A stretch of 64,000 nucleotides of DNA, from contig CAIYVZ010000045.1 of the NCBI GenBank assembly GCA_903929755.1, positions 1 to 64,000 on the forward strand. Direction: 5' to 3'. The notes beneath the pieces are model-generated. The model saw only the letters and a program-made list of their open reading frames with translations. It ran no database searches and was not told the DNA's origin. Both the position numbers and the translations under genes were made by a program. The stretch is from an uncultured Acidobacteriia bacterium (lineage in GTDB: Bacteria > Acidobacteriota > Terriglobia > Bryobacterales > Bryobacteraceae). This document shows positions 25,466 to 34,874 of this stretch, piece after piece (position 1 is the first letter of the stretch; every line of letters begins with the position of its first letter).

Positions 25466-27238
25466 TCAGTTCAGAGGTTTTCCCGTTAGCAACTGCGCGA
25501 GGACGGGCAGCGGTATTCCGCCTTCTTTCAGAGCCCGGTTGTGGAAGTCGCGCAGGGTGAAGTTCTTGCTGTTGGCTGTGACATGTTCGCGGACGCGGAG
25601 CCAGTCGCGCCAGCCGACGAAATAAGTGGGAAGCTGGGTGGCGGAGAGCTTGGCGCGCTGCAGTTTGGCTACGGCTTCTTCGTGTTCCTGGAAGGTGAGG
25701 CTTTCCATCAGGCTCATGGCTTCGTCGTCGGTCATGCGGTTGGTTTGCAGCTTGATATCCAGGATGGCGTTGGCGTCCACGCGGAGTTCTTCTTTGTAGA
25801 AGGTGAGGCGGAGTTCGGGCGCTTTGTCGAGGTAGCCTTCATCCAGCATCACCTGAGTGATGTACTGCGCCCAGCCTTCCACGTAAGGTCCGTTCGAGAA
25901 AATCGCGCGCAGAATGCGGCGCTGCTTTGGTTCCACGGCGTTGGCGAATTCATCCTGCACGTAGTGGCCGGGCATGGCTTCGTGGACCACCAGAAGCCGG
26001 AGCTTGAAGATGTTGTACTCGCGGAGTTTGGATTCGGCGCGTTCTTTGGGCCAGTTGGGCGGAATGGGCGTGATCCAGAAGAAGGCTCCGAGCTTGGGTT
26101 CGAGGACGGGCGCGGGATTGAAGCCGCCCACTCCGTAGGCTCCGCGGAGGAATTCTGGGGTGGGGATGACCTGGAGGTTGGCTCCGCCCGGCAGCGTCAA
26201 CAGATTCCTGGCCTGGGCGAAATTGCGGGCTTCTTCCAGATATTTGGCGGCGTCGGTGAAGTAGGTTTGGGGTGTGGAGTGATCGTTCGCGATGTGGTCG
26301 AGAACTTCTTTTACGACCTTGGTTTGCAGGGCTTCGCCGGATTCGGGGTGGGCTCCATGAGCCGGGAACCACTTTGTGTGGAGGGGTGTGGCCAGTTCCA
26401 GCATGTTGGCGCGGACGGCCTTCAGGCGATTCTCGGCGTCGGCCAGAACCTGATCCGGCGTGCGGTCTGTGGCGAGGGCCAGCTTGAACTTGGTGGCGTA
26501 TTTATCGGGGCCCAGGCGCCACTCCGCACTGCCGCCGCGCCTGCGGGTGGGGAGGTCAGTTTCGAGAAAACGATTGAAGGCACGGAGCGAATCGAGCGCC
26601 GAAGAAGCTGCTGAATCGAAAGCGGTTTTGAGGTTTTCCGGTACAGCTGCGCGGAGGGTCTTATCGATGAGGCCGATATTGCCCTGATTCTCTTCTTTGG
26701 CTACGTCAATCCAGATCTGCGGCGCGTCGGCGAGTTGGCGGCGGGCGGTTTCGAGGAAGGCGGGAAGCTTCTCCATGCGGGCGATGATGTGGCGGAAACG
26801 CGTTTCTTTCGGCGCGTATTCCAGCATCAGGGGATTGAATAACGCGTTGCCGACGAGTTCCACATACGTCTGGGGGCTGTGTTGCCAGGTCTCCGCGATG
26901 TCTGTGTCGAAAAGTGCGAGACCGATTTGCGACTCGATCACTTCATAGTCGGCGCGATCTTCGGGGGCTAAAGCGGCTTTGTCGAACGCGTTCATGCGCT
27001 TGTGCAGTTCCACCAGATAGTCGCGCTGTTTTCGGAGCGAGGGGTAGCTGAGGTCGTCGAGTTGAGTATCGAAGTCTTTCTTCTCAAACTGATGCAGGCC
27101 CTGCGCGGAGGCGTTGACCGGGGAGAACGAGAGGATCTTCCAGGTAGCTTCGCTGGCGAGCTTTGAGAAGTCGGTGGCGGGCTTGCGGGAGCATGCGGTT
27201 GTCGCGAGCATTGCCAGAACAATTACGAATTTGCGCAT
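25466..27238 (-). CDS. DUF885-family lipoprotein (putative metallopeptidase)
   Basis: 590 residues. The signal peptide ends in LATTAC, a lipobox, so the protein is likely lipid-anchored. The motif LLVVHEAMPGHYVQDEF is the H-E-x-x-P-G-H signature of DUF885, consistent with a zinc-dependent hydrolase fold, and YVEGWAQYITQVMLDEGYL supplies the family's conserved E-G-W-A block. DUF885 proteins are widespread in secreted and lipid-anchored form in acidobacteria, with no firmly known substrate. Confidence 0.9.
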   Translation of the reverse strand: MRKFVIVLAMLATTACSRKPATDFSKLASEATWKILSFSPVNASAQGLHQFEKKDFDTQLDDLSYPSLRKQRDYLVELHKRMNAFDKAALAPEDRADYEVIESQIGLALFDTDIAETWQHSPQTYVELVGNALFNPLMLEYAPKETRFRHIIARMEKLPAFLETARRQLADAPQIWIDVAKEENQGNIGLIDKTLRAAVPENLKTAFDSAASSALDSLRAFNRFLETDLPTRRRGGSAEWRLGPDKYATKFKLALATDRTPDQVLADAENRLKAVRANMLELATPLHTKWFPAHGAHPESGEALQTKVVKEVLDHIANDHSTPQTYFTDAAKYLEEARNFAQARNLLTLPGGANLQVIPTPEFLRGAYGVGGFNPAPVLEPKLGAFFWITPIPPNWPKERAESKLREYNIFKLRLLVVHEAMPGHYVQDEFANAVEPKQRRILRAIFSNGPYVEGWAQYITQVMLDEGYLDKAPELRLTFYKEELRVDANAILDIKLQTNRMTDDEAMSLMESLTFQEHEEAVAKLQRAKLSATQLPTYFVGWRDWLRVREHVTANSKNFTLRDFHNRALKEGGIPLPVLAQLLTGKPLN

Positions 27239-27269
27239 TGGGTGAATTATAAGCCCGTGAAATACGGAA

Positions 27270-27293
27270 GGCCCTCTCCGGTTGGAGAGGGCC
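27270..27293 (-). terminator. Intrinsic terminator-like hairpin after the TonB receptor gene
   Basis: GGCCCTCTCC and GGAGAGGGCC pair perfectly across a 4-base loop. The hairpin lies 27 bp beyond the stop of the minus-strand TonB receptor gene and before the DUF885 start, and probably ends the receptor transcript; only a few U residues follow. Confidence 0.65.
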
Positions 27294-27319
27294 CTCTGTT
27301 GGGTGGTGCGGGGTTGTGT

Positions 27320-30300
27320 TTAGAAGGTGACGCGCGCGCCCAACTGCATGCTGCGCGCTCCGCCTGCTCCGGTTACGACGCCAAAGGTGTTCTTCGACGG
27401 ATCGGCATTGAAGTTGTTCACACCGGTGTTCGGGTTGCTGAACTGCGGCGTGTTGGTGACGCCGGAGGCTTCGCCGCGGATTTCCAGCTTGATCTTTTCG
27501 GTGACGGAGAAGATCTTGAAGAGAGACGCATCGAGGTTGAAGAAGCCGGGGCCGTTCATTATGTTGCGGCCTGTGTTGCCGAACACGCCCGGGAGCGTGG
27601 GCTGCGTGAAGGCGGTCGGGTCGAACCAGGGGTTACCGATGTTGATACCGTGCAGGATCTGAACGGGCTTGACCTGGTCGGCGGTCTGGTTGTTGCCGGG
27701 GGTGTTGAGGGAGGTGCCGTTGGCCCCGATCGTCATTGCAGTGCCGGTCATGAGGGTGAGGATACCGTTGGCCTTCCAGCCGCCGAGAGCCTTGGCCACA
27801 ATGCCGTTACTGAGGAAGCGCTTGCCTTTGCCGAAGGGCAGGTCATAGACGTAGCTCTGGACAAAGGTGTGGGTACGATCGAAGTCATTCCGCGCATAAT
27901 TGCGGCGCTGATCGATGTACCAGTTCTGTGCCAGCCCACCATCGTCGGCACCCTGGTAGCCCATGCCCTTGCCGTAGGTGTAGGAAGTGGTAACGGTGAG
28001 GCCATTGACGGAGCGACGGTCCACTTTCATCTGGAGGGCGTTGTAGTGGGTGCTGTAGCCTGCAAACAGAAGGGTGGTGGAGGCAGTCCGACCGAAGTTG
28101 TTGAACTGCGGCAGGCCGGCGTTCCCCAGATTGGTCTTCGTGGTGGTGGCATTCATGTTGTAGCTCACAACCGAATCCACGCCGTGGTTGCCGACGTAGG
28201 CAACATCCATGGTGAAGCCGAAGGGGAGGGCCTGCTGGATGGAGAAGTTCCACTGAATGCTGTGCGGATTCTTGAAGTTGGGATTGATTACCGTGTAAGC
28301 GGTGTTCTTGTCCGGATTCGTGATGATACCGTTGGTGGGAATCGGAGCCAGGATGGGGGCCGGGAAACCCTTTTGGAATGTCGCCACGGAGCCATCGGGC
28401 AGGATTGCGGGGCCATAACTGGCGACTGTCGGATTATAGACGTTGTTCTGACGGATGGGGTAATTGTAGGCGTAGCTGTTATCCGGGAACGGGGTATAGC
28501 TGACGCCAAAGCCGGCGCGGATAACTGTTTTTGATGAGACGCGATAGGCCGCACCCAGACGGGGGGCGAAATAGTTCTTACGATTCTTCATGCCGAGGTT
28601 CATCGGGTTAGCTCCGATGCCTGCCAGGACGAGCGTGTTGTCCGTCGGATTGTAGTTGGAGAAGCCGCCCTTGAAGCGCGGTGTTCCTGGGGGATAGAGC
28701 TCCCAGCGCAGGCCCAGATCGAGGGTTAGCTTGGAGGAGACCTGGTACTTGTCATTGACGAAGAAGAAGTCCTGCCAGGCACGATAAGCCGGGAAATAAC
28801 CGCCGAGATCGCGACCAACCTGGCTGGGGACATCCAGCAGGAAGCTGGCGAAGTTGTTCAGGAAGCTGGTAGTGCTGGCGCTGCCGTTGGCCTGCTTCAG
28901 TGCGGTCTGGCCGGAGCCGAACGTGTATTGGCCGCGGGGGTTGACGGTCTGCAGCTGCAGCAAATCGTCGCGGAGGCGCCGGATATCCATGCCGAACTTC
29001 ACGCTGTGGTTGCCGAGGACTTTGGTAAATGTGCTGGCGACATCGATGTTGGCTTCGGCACGCTTCCAGGGAAGGCTGGCCGAGTAGCCAACGAGGGGAT
29101 TGGAATAGAAAGCCCCGACGTTGATGCTGACCAGACCGCTGGAATAGGAGTCAATGTTGATGCCGGGGATGCCGAGGGCTTCTGAAGCCTTGGAACCGAA
29201 ATCGGTCTGTTGGGCCACGTTGTTGTAATGCGCGACACCGACGCGAAGGTCACCGACCAGGGTGGGGGTGAAGATGTGAGTGAAGTTCAGGCCGGCGGAA
29301 TAGGTCTTCTGTACGCCGGTTCCGGCGAACGCACCGGCAGCTGCGCCACCTGCGGCACCAAAGGCGGGAGCCTGGAAGATGACGGGGCGCTGGAAGCTGA
29401 GGCGTCCGGAAAGGCGGTCTCTTTCACTGATAACCCAATCCATTTTCACGTCGAACTGGTGCGTGTCCTTGGTGAACGGGAGCAGGCCGAACCAGTTGTT
29501 GGTGCCGCTGCTGGAAGTGACGTTCGCGCCCGGCACCAGGTTGAGCAATTTGGTGGTGATGGGATTGATGCGGCTGCCGGGAATGATGTTGCCGGGGAAG
29601 GCGGTGCGGCCAGTCCCGTCAGCTGCGCCGGTGAAAGGGTCGTAGATTGCGGTTGTGGAACCGCTGAGGTCGCCGGACTTCTGGGGAGCTGTCGGAACAG
29701 TGAGGAGCGTCCCGGCGCCCTTGTGATCGGTGGTACGGAGGTAGTCGCCGAAATAGAAGAGTTTGTTCTTCTTGATGTAGCTGCCAACGTTGCCGCCAAA
29801 ATAATTGTAGGCGCGGTGGCTGACGGCGGGTTCAAAGAAGTTACGGGCGTTGAATTCGCTGTTCTGAACGAATTCATAGGCTCCGCCATGAAGCTGGTTG
29901 GAACCGGACTTGAATTGAACGTTGGTGACAGCACCGGAGGCGCGACCGAGTTCGGCGTCGAAGTTCGAAGTGGACACGTCAACCGTCTGGATCGCTTCGA
30001 TGGCCGGAATCAGAACCTGCAGCAGGCCGGTCCGTTCATTATTGTCGATGCCTTCAATCTGGTAGTTGTTGCCCATGCGCATTTGCCCGTTTACCTGGGT
30101 CTGCACGGAACTGGAGGCGTTGAAAAATTCGGAGTGCTGAAAGGAGGCACGGGTGGTGCCGGGAACCAGGTTGAGGAGCTGCTGGAAGTTCCGGCCGACA
30201 CCGAGAGGCAGGTTTTCGGTCTGCACGGTGTCGAGCTTGCGGCCGATGTCCACGCGGTCCGTCTGGAGAGCAGGAGGCGTATCGGTAACTTCGATGGACT

Positions 30301-30646
30301 CGCTGATACTGCCGGTGGTCAACTGCATGTCGATACGGGCACTGCTGTTGACGACAGCCTCAATGCTGGGACGAACTTCTTTCTTGAAGCCTGCGGCTTC
30401 GGCGACAACTGAGTAACGGCCCGGCGTGATTTCGGGGAACGTAAAGTTGCCGCTTTCGTTGGTTTGGGTTGTACGAACTGCGTTCGTTGAGTTTTCGGTG
30501 ACCGTGATTCTTGCGTTGGCGACGACTGCGCCGGACGCATCCGTGACGGAACCGAGGATGGTGGAATTGACGGCCTGGCCATAACTGAGGGCAGACGTGA
30601 GGAGAGCGAGCGCCAACAGGGCGGTCGCCGGGCGGATATATTTCAT
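27320..30646 (-). CDS. Oar-like TonB-dependent receptor with carboxypeptidase-regulatory domain
   Basis: 1108 residues. After the signal peptide (ALLTSALSYGQ) comes a CarboxypepD_reg domain (ILGSVTDASGAVVANARITV to about residue 110), then a plug domain (NLPLGVGRNFQQLLNLVPGT) and a long beta-barrel ending in LGARVTF, a typical outer-membrane C-terminus. Such receptors import polymers or siderophores and are numerous in acidobacteria. No TonB box is obvious and no substrate-specific neighbour is present. A broken homologue lies at 49102-49443. Confidence 0.92.
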   Translation of the reverse strand: MKYIRPATALLALALLTSALSYGQAVNSTILGSVTDASGAVVANARITVTENSTNAVRTTQTNESGNFTFPEITPGRYSVVAEAAGFKKEVRPSIEAVVNSSARIDMQLTTGSISESIEVTDTPPALQTDRVDIGRKLDTVQTENLPLGVGRNFQQLLNLVPGTTRASFQHSEFFNASSSVQTQVNGQMRMGNNYQIEGIDNNERTGLLQVLIPAIEAIQTVDVSTSNFDAELGRASGAVTNVQFKSGSNQLHGGAYEFVQNSEFNARNFFEPAVSHRAYNYFGGNVGSYIKKNKLFYFGDYLRTTDHKGAGTLLTVPTAPQKSGDLSGSTTAIYDPFTGAADGTGRTAFPGNIIPGSRINPITTKLLNLVPGANVTSSSGTNNWFGLLPFTKDTHQFDVKMDWVISERDRLSGRLSFQRPVIFQAPAFGAAGGAAAGAFAGTGVQKTYSAGLNFTHIFTPTLVGDLRVGVAHYNNVAQQTDFGSKASEALGIPGINIDSYSSGLVSINVGAFYSNPLVGYSASLPWKRAEANIDVASTFTKVLGNHSVKFGMDIRRLRDDLLQLQTVNPRGQYTFGSGQTALKQANGSASTTSFLNNFASFLLDVPSQVGRDLGGYFPAYRAWQDFFFVNDKYQVSSKLTLDLGLRWELYPPGTPRFKGGFSNYNPTDNTLVLAGIGANPMNLGMKNRKNYFAPRLGAAYRVSSKTVIRAGFGVSYTPFPDNSYAYNYPIRQNNVYNPTVASYGPAILPDGSVATFQKGFPAPILAPIPTNGIITNPDKNTAYTVINPNFKNPHSIQWNFSIQQALPFGFTMDVAYVGNHGVDSVVSYNMNATTTKTNLGNAGLPQFNNFGRTASTTLLFAGYSTHYNALQMKVDRRSVNGLTVTTSYTYGKGMGYQGADDGGLAQNWYIDQRRNYARNDFDRTHTFVQSYVYDLPFGKGKRFLSNGIVAKALGGWKANGILTLMTGTAMTIGANGTSLNTPGNNQTADQVKPVQILHGINIGNPWFDPTAFTQPTLPGVFGNTGRNIMNGPGFFNLDASLFKIFSVTEKIKLEIRGEASGVTNTPQFSNPNTGVNNFNADPSKNTFGVVTGAGGARSMQLGARVTF

Positions 30647-30699
30647 TCTGGTTGTAATAACCCCTTGCAGGTGACGTTAGCGCGGTGGAAAGGGCAAAG

Positions 30700-31296
30700 T
30701 CAACGTTCCAGTATTTGAGACGGCGTCCTGGAAACCAGACACGCCAGCAGCCCGGCTATCAGGCCGGCAAGGAAGCCAAGCGAGGTGGCAAGCGGCACGG
30801 TAACGCCGGCCGGAGCCACGAAAGGAAGGCCAGCGAGTTCAGTCACTTCCTTACCGTCATTGTTGAGACTGGCGCTCTTGGCGAGGCTGGCGATTTGGAC
30901 GGCAAGCTCGCGCGCGGTATCAAGAGCGTCATCCGCGTCGTCATCCTCATAGCGAATTGAAATACCTTTTACGCCGCCGGGCAGACTGGCGAATTCGATG
31001 CGTGTGCCCTGGCGAAGCTTGTCGATGACTTCATCGACAGGGTCGCTGGAGAGTCGCTCACGAAGGCGGGAATTTCGGCCGATGAAGACGGTAAGGGATT
31101 CCCGGGTGAGCGCACGGACGGCGGCGGCATCGAGCATCAGGCGGGATTCCTGGTCGTACATCGACTGGGGGATACCCGGCAAACGCAGGAAGCGCAAAGT
31201 GGCGCTTGCCTCGTAGCGCGGCGGAATTGCAAGCGCGAGGAAGAAGCCGGTGATCGCTCCCGCGATCGCGAGCATCGCTGTTATGCGGAGGCCCAT
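30700..31296 (-). CDS. Wzz-like two-helix membrane protein
   Basis: 198 residues. One hydrophobic helix at the N-terminus (AMLAIAGAITGFFLALAIPPRY) and one at the C-terminus (VPLATSLGFLAGLIAGLLAC) enclose a periplasmic region with helical content (LRERLSSDPVDEVIDKLRQG), and RYEASATLRF just after TM1 is the usual beginning of the Wzz/chain-length-determinant fold. The central domain is shorter than in true Wzz proteins. It lies 9 bp after nth and could modulate polysaccharide length; no polymerase is nearby. Confidence 0.65.
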   Translation of the reverse strand: MGLRITAMLAIAGAITGFFLALAIPPRYEASATLRFLRLPGIPQSMYDQESRLMLDAAAVRALTRESLTVFIGRNSRLRERLSSDPVDEVIDKLRQGTRIEFASLPGGVKGISIRYEDDDADDALDTARELAVQIASLAKSASLNNDGKEVTELAGLPFVAPAGVTVPLATSLGFLAGLIAGLLACLVSRTPSQILER

Positions 31297-31305
31297 GGGA
31301 AGGTC

Positions 31306-32001
31306 TCAGGTCCGGTCCGGCGCGTAACAAAGTGCGGTCATATTGCATTCGCCGCACTTGGGCTTGCGTGCGACGCACGGCCCTCGACCGTGGTGAATGA
31401 ACTGGTGGGAGAACTGAATCCACTTATTTTTCGGGATGATCTTCATCAGGTCCTGCTCAATCTTCACGGGGTCGGAGTTCTTCGTCAGGTCCAGGCGGTT
31501 GGAGAGGCGCTGGACGTGCGTATCGACGACGATGCCGGAAGCGATACCGAAGACTGTGCCGAGAACGACATTGGCGGTCTTGCGGGCAGCGCCGGGGACC
31601 GTGACCAGTTCTTCGATGGTGTGGGGGACTTCGCCCCCGAATTCATTCAGAATCCTGTTGGCAGCGCCCACCAGAGATTTAGCCTTGTTGTTAAAAAAGA
31701 CGATGGATTTAATGTCTTCCGCCAGCACTTCCGGGCGGACGGTGGCGAAATCCTGAAGGGTGGGGTATTTGGCGAAGAGGCCGGGTGTGACAATGTTCAC
31801 GCGGACATCCGTACACTGCGCGGAGAGGATGGTGGCGGCCAGGAGTTCCCACGCGTTGGTGTGGTGCAGGGCGCAGGTGACGTTGGGGTAGGCCTCGTCC
31901 AGGAGTTCCAGGATGCGCGTGACGCGGGCTTCGCGCTCGGCTTTGGTTTTAGGCTTCGCGATTTGTGGCCCGAGCGGGGCAGGTTTCTTGACGGCGGGCA
32001 T
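31306..32001 (-). CDS. nth: Endonuclease III
   Basis: 231 residues. This bifunctional DNA glycosylase/AP lyase removes oxidised pyrimidines. The helix-hairpin-helix reads VPGAARKTANVVLG with the catalytic Lys, and VDTHVQRLSNRL holds the catalytic Asp. The iron-sulphur loop is C-x6-C-x2-C-x5-C near the end (CVARKPKCGECNMTALC). The first glycine of the hairpin (normally GVG) is GAA here, a mild variation. The start overlaps the permease stop (TAATG). Confidence 0.95.
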   Translation of the reverse strand: MPAVKKPAPLGPQIAKPKTKAEREARVTRILELLDEAYPNVTCALHHTNAWELLAATILSAQCTDVRVNIVTPGLFAKYPTLQDFATVRPEVLAEDIKSIVFFNNKAKSLVGAANRILNEFGGEVPHTIEELVTVPGAARKTANVVLGTVFGIASGIVVDTHVQRLSNRLDLTKNSDPVKIEQDLMKIIPKNKWIQFSHQFIHHGRGPCVARKPKCGECNMTALCYAPDRT

Positions 32002-33236
32002 TATTCGTATCGTAGAACCTCAACGGGCGTCACGCGGGTTGCGTTGCGCGCGGGGTAAAGAGTTGCGGCCAGGCTGACTGCCATAGCGGCCATGGCAACC
32101 CAGATCCCATCCCATTTTCCCGGCTCAAACGGCACGAAGCTGAGGGCGTAGATGGATTCGTCCAGCGGGATCCAGCGGTAGGTATCGGCAAAATAGCAGA
32201 AGAGATAGCCGGTTATCAGGCCAAGAATGGTGCCGGTAGCGCCAATCATGGCACCTTGCAAGACGAAAATGCGTCGAATTTGCGCGCGGCGTGCCCCCAT
32301 CGCCATCAGGACCGCGATGTCTTTATTGCGGGTCAGGACGATGAGCGTCAGCGTGATCAGAATATTGAGCGCGCCCACCAGTTCGATCAGGCCGATGGTG
32401 ATGGCGGTGACGATTCTCTCCATCTTGAGAGCGTTCAGCAGGCCTTTGTTCTTCTCCTGCCAGTTGGTGGCCGCATAGCGGGGGCCGGTGACCTTCTCCG
32501 CCGCCTTGCCGACCGCTTCGGCGAGGTAGATATCGTCTACGCGAAGTTCGATTTCGTTCACAACATTGCCGATGCCGAGGAGTTTCTGGACGGAGGCCAT
32601 GGGCGCATAGGACCAGACCTGATCCAGCTCATAAAAGCCCGATTCGAAAATCCCGACCACGCGGAAGCGCTGGGATTTGGCTTCCGGGCCGAAGGGCGTC
32701 AGATTACCCTGCGGACTCATCAAAGTCACAACGCTGTTCAGAACCGCGCCGGATTCGTCGGCCAGGCGGGACCCGAGGATCACACCGGGTAAGCCGTTAT
32801 CGTCGTCCGTGAGGCGGTCAACGGAGCCGGCTTTGAGTTTGCGGAGGAGGTCGTTGGTAGCGAGTTCGCTTTCTACATCCACACCTTTTACGATGGCCCC
32901 TTTGGCGCTCTTGGGGCCGCTCAGAAAGACCTGATCGTAGATGACGGGCGAGACGCCGGTGACGTGGGGCAGCGCACGGAGGCTGGGAAGCAGTTTCTTC
33001 CAGTTGACGATGCCCTCGCCGGGTTCCTTTTCGACTATATCGACGTGTGAGGTTGCGCCCAGGAGGCTGCGCTGCAGCGTTCCCCGGAAACCGTTGTTGA
33101 CGGCGAGCGCAATCACCAGCGCCATGACGCCGGCTGCGACCCCGGCAATGGAAATCACGGTGATGACGGGGATTACTTTCTCTCCCCGCCGGGCACGGAG
33201 ATAGCGGCCCGCCACCGTGATTTCAAACGAAGCCAA
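32001..33236 (-). CDS. LolC/LolE-family lipoprotein-releasing ABC permease
   Basis: 411 residues. An N-terminal helix (VIPVITVISIAGVAAGVMALVIAL) is followed by a periplasmic MacB_PCD-like domain and three C-terminal FtsX-type helices (ITIGLIELVGALNILITLTLIVL, GTILGLITGYLFCYFA, GIWVAMAAMAVSLAATL), ending PARNATRVTPVEVLRYE. With an ATPase (LolD, not seen here) it releases lipoproteins from the inner membrane. It starts 2 bp after lysS, and this lysS-lolE order is shared by several acidobacterial genomes I recall. Confidence 0.9.
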   Translation of the reverse strand: MASFEITVAGRYLRARRGEKVIPVITVISIAGVAAGVMALVIALAVNNGFRGTLQRSLLGATSHVDIVEKEPGEGIVNWKKLLPSLRALPHVTGVSPVIYDQVFLSGPKSAKGAIVKGVDVESELATNDLLRKLKAGSVDRLTDDDNGLPGVILGSRLADESGAVLNSVVTLMSPQGNLTPFGPEAKSQRFRVVGIFESGFYELDQVWSYAPMASVQKLLGIGNVVNEIELRVDDIYLAEAVGKAAEKVTGPRYAATNWQEKNKGLLNALKMERIVTAITIGLIELVGALNILITLTLIVLTRNKDIAVLMAMGARRAQIRRIFVLQGAMIGATGTILGLITGYLFCYFADTYRWIPLDESIYALSFVPFEPGKWDGIWVAMAAMAVSLAATLYPARNATRVTPVEVLRYE

Positions 33237-33238
33237 TT

Positions 33239-34819
33239 TTAAGCTCCGGACAGATGGCGAAGCTTGGCCGCCATGCCGATTTCGCCCTCGGGGCGGAGCA
33301 GCGGGAAGAGGATGACGTCGCGGATGGACTGGCGGTTGGCCATCAACATCACGATACGGTCAATGCCCAGGCCTTCGCCGCCGGTGGGGGGCATGCCGTA
33401 GGCCATGGCGCGGAGGTAGTCTTCGTCCATCTGGTGGGCTTCGTCATCGCCGCGTTCCCGCATGTCCAGCTGGCCGTCGAACCGCTTGCGCTGTTCAATG
33501 GGGTTGTTAAGCTCGGTGTAGGCGTTGCCGATTTCCATACCGGCGACGATGATTTCGAAGCGATCGACCATGGTGGGGTCGTCGGGGTTGCTGTTCGCGA
33601 GAGGTGAGACTTCCACCGGGAATTCGTAGATGATGGTGGGCTGAATCAGCTTCTTCTCGGCGTGAACTTCGAAGAGGTGGGCGAGAGCTTCGCCGGGGGT
33701 GGCTTTGCCGGTAGCGGTGCGGAGCCATTCCGGGTCGCGAACCTGATCGGCGGTGGGCTGGCCTTCACCGTCCCAGTGCTCCAGCACTGCTTCGCGCATC
33801 GTCATGCGGCGGATATTGCCGAAATCGAGATCGACCTCGCCGAAGCGCACAACGGCGCTGCCGGTGGAATCAATGGCGACGGTCTTCAGCATTTCCTCGG
33901 TGAAATCCATCAGGCCGCGGTAGTCGGTGTAGGCCTGGTAGAACTCCACCATGGTGAATTCCGGATTATGCCGCGTGGAGATGCCTTCGTTGCGGAAGTT
34001 GCGGTTGATTTCGTAAACGCGTTCCAGCCCCCCCACGATGAGGCGCTTCAGGTAGAGTTCGGGTGCAATGCGGAGGTAGAGGTCAATATCGAGCGTGTTG
34101 TGGTGCGTGACGAAGGGGCGGGCGGCGGCTCCGCCGTAGACGGCCTGCATCATCGGCGTCTCCACTTCAATGAAGTTGCGCTCTTCCAGCTGGCGGCGGA
34201 TGGACGAGATGACTTTGGCGCGGGTGACGAAGACATCGCGAACTTCGGGGTTCGAGATCAGATCGAGGTAGCGCTGGCGGTAGCGGGTTTCCACATCTTC
34301 CAGGCCGTGGAACTTCTCGGGCATAGCGAGCAGGGTCTTCGAGAGGAATTCGAGGGACTCCACATGGACACTGAGTTCGCCGGTGCGCGTGATGAAAAGG
34401 TAGCCTTCGGCACCGATGATGTCACCCAGGTCGAGGAGGCCGAAGAGGGCGTAGTCGCGCTCCGGGACAACGTCTTTCTTTACATAAAGCTGCATGCGAC
34501 CGCCATTCTGCTGAATGTGCATGAAGCCGGCTTTGCCCATGCGGCGGACGGTCTGGATGCGGCCGGCGATCTTAACGCGCACGGCGGGGGGCTGGCCTTC
34601 GGGCGTCAGCTCTTCACCGGTTTTGCCGGTGTAGGCGCGGAGGATATCCGGAATGGTGTGGGTGAAGTCGAAGCGTTTGCCGAAGGGCTTGTAACCGAGG
34701 GCTTCAATCTCGCTCACGCGCGCGGCGCGGGCTTCCATCTGTGTATCACGCGCAGCAGGCTGCACCATTTGCTGATCACGCGCAGCAGGCTGCGCGGCTA
34801 TTCCGTCTTCCAGCGACAA
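33239..34819 (-). CDS. lysS: Lysyl-tRNA synthetase, class II
   Basis: 526 residues from a TTG (34819) that has GGAGA 5 nt before it; ATG 34768 and 34738 are alternatives, and a longer frame to 34921 would overlap the divergent glycosyltransferase start. The OB-fold region is followed by class II motif 2 (FRNEGISTRHNPEFTMVEFYQAY region) and motif 3 (GEGLGIDRIVMLM). Attaches Lys to tRNA-Lys. The first 40 residues include a doubled QPAARDQQM/QPAARDTQM segment not found in the family. Confidence 0.95.
   Translation of the reverse strand: MSLEDGIAAQPAARDQQMVQPAARDTQMEARAARVSEIEALGYKPFGKRFDFTHTIPDILRAYTGKTGEELTPEGQPPAVRVKIAGRIQTVRRMGKAGFMHIQQNGGRMQLYVKKDVVPERDYALFGLLDLGDIIGAEGYLFITRTGELSVHVESLEFLSKTLLAMPEKFHGLEDVETRYRQRYLDLISNPEVRDVFVTRAKVISSIRRQLEERNFIEVETPMMQAVYGGAAARPFVTHHNTLDIDLYLRIAPELYLKRLIVGGLERVYEINRNFRNEGISTRHNPEFTMVEFYQAYTDYRGLMDFTEEMLKTVAIDSTGSAVVRFGEVDLDFGNIRRMTMREAVLEHWDGEGQPTADQVRDPEWLRTATGKATPGEALAHLFEVHAEKKLIQPTIIYEFPVEVSPLANSNPDDPTMVDRFEIIVAGMEIGNAYTELNNPIEQRKRFDGQLDMRERGDDEAHQMDEDYLRAMAYGMPPTGGEGLGIDRIVMLMANRQSIRDVILFPLLRPEGEIGMAAKLRHLSGA
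34744..34792. repeat. Direct repeat inside the lysS 5' end (19 bp, period 30)
   Basis: ATCACGCGCAGCAGGCTGC occurs at 34744-34762 and again at 34774-34792. It encodes the doubled QPAARD segment at the N-terminus of LysS. The period is in frame, so it only lengthens the protein. Confidence 0.8.
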
Positions 34820-34874
34820 AGGGTCTCCATTCTGAACCTCAAATCTGCAAATGAGGGGTAATCCGCTATTATAA

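Noticed and set aside
29210-30412. 400-codon plus-strand frame opposite the TonB receptor
   Set aside because: Gly/Val/Ala-rich shadow with no recognisable motif; the receptor frame is clear.
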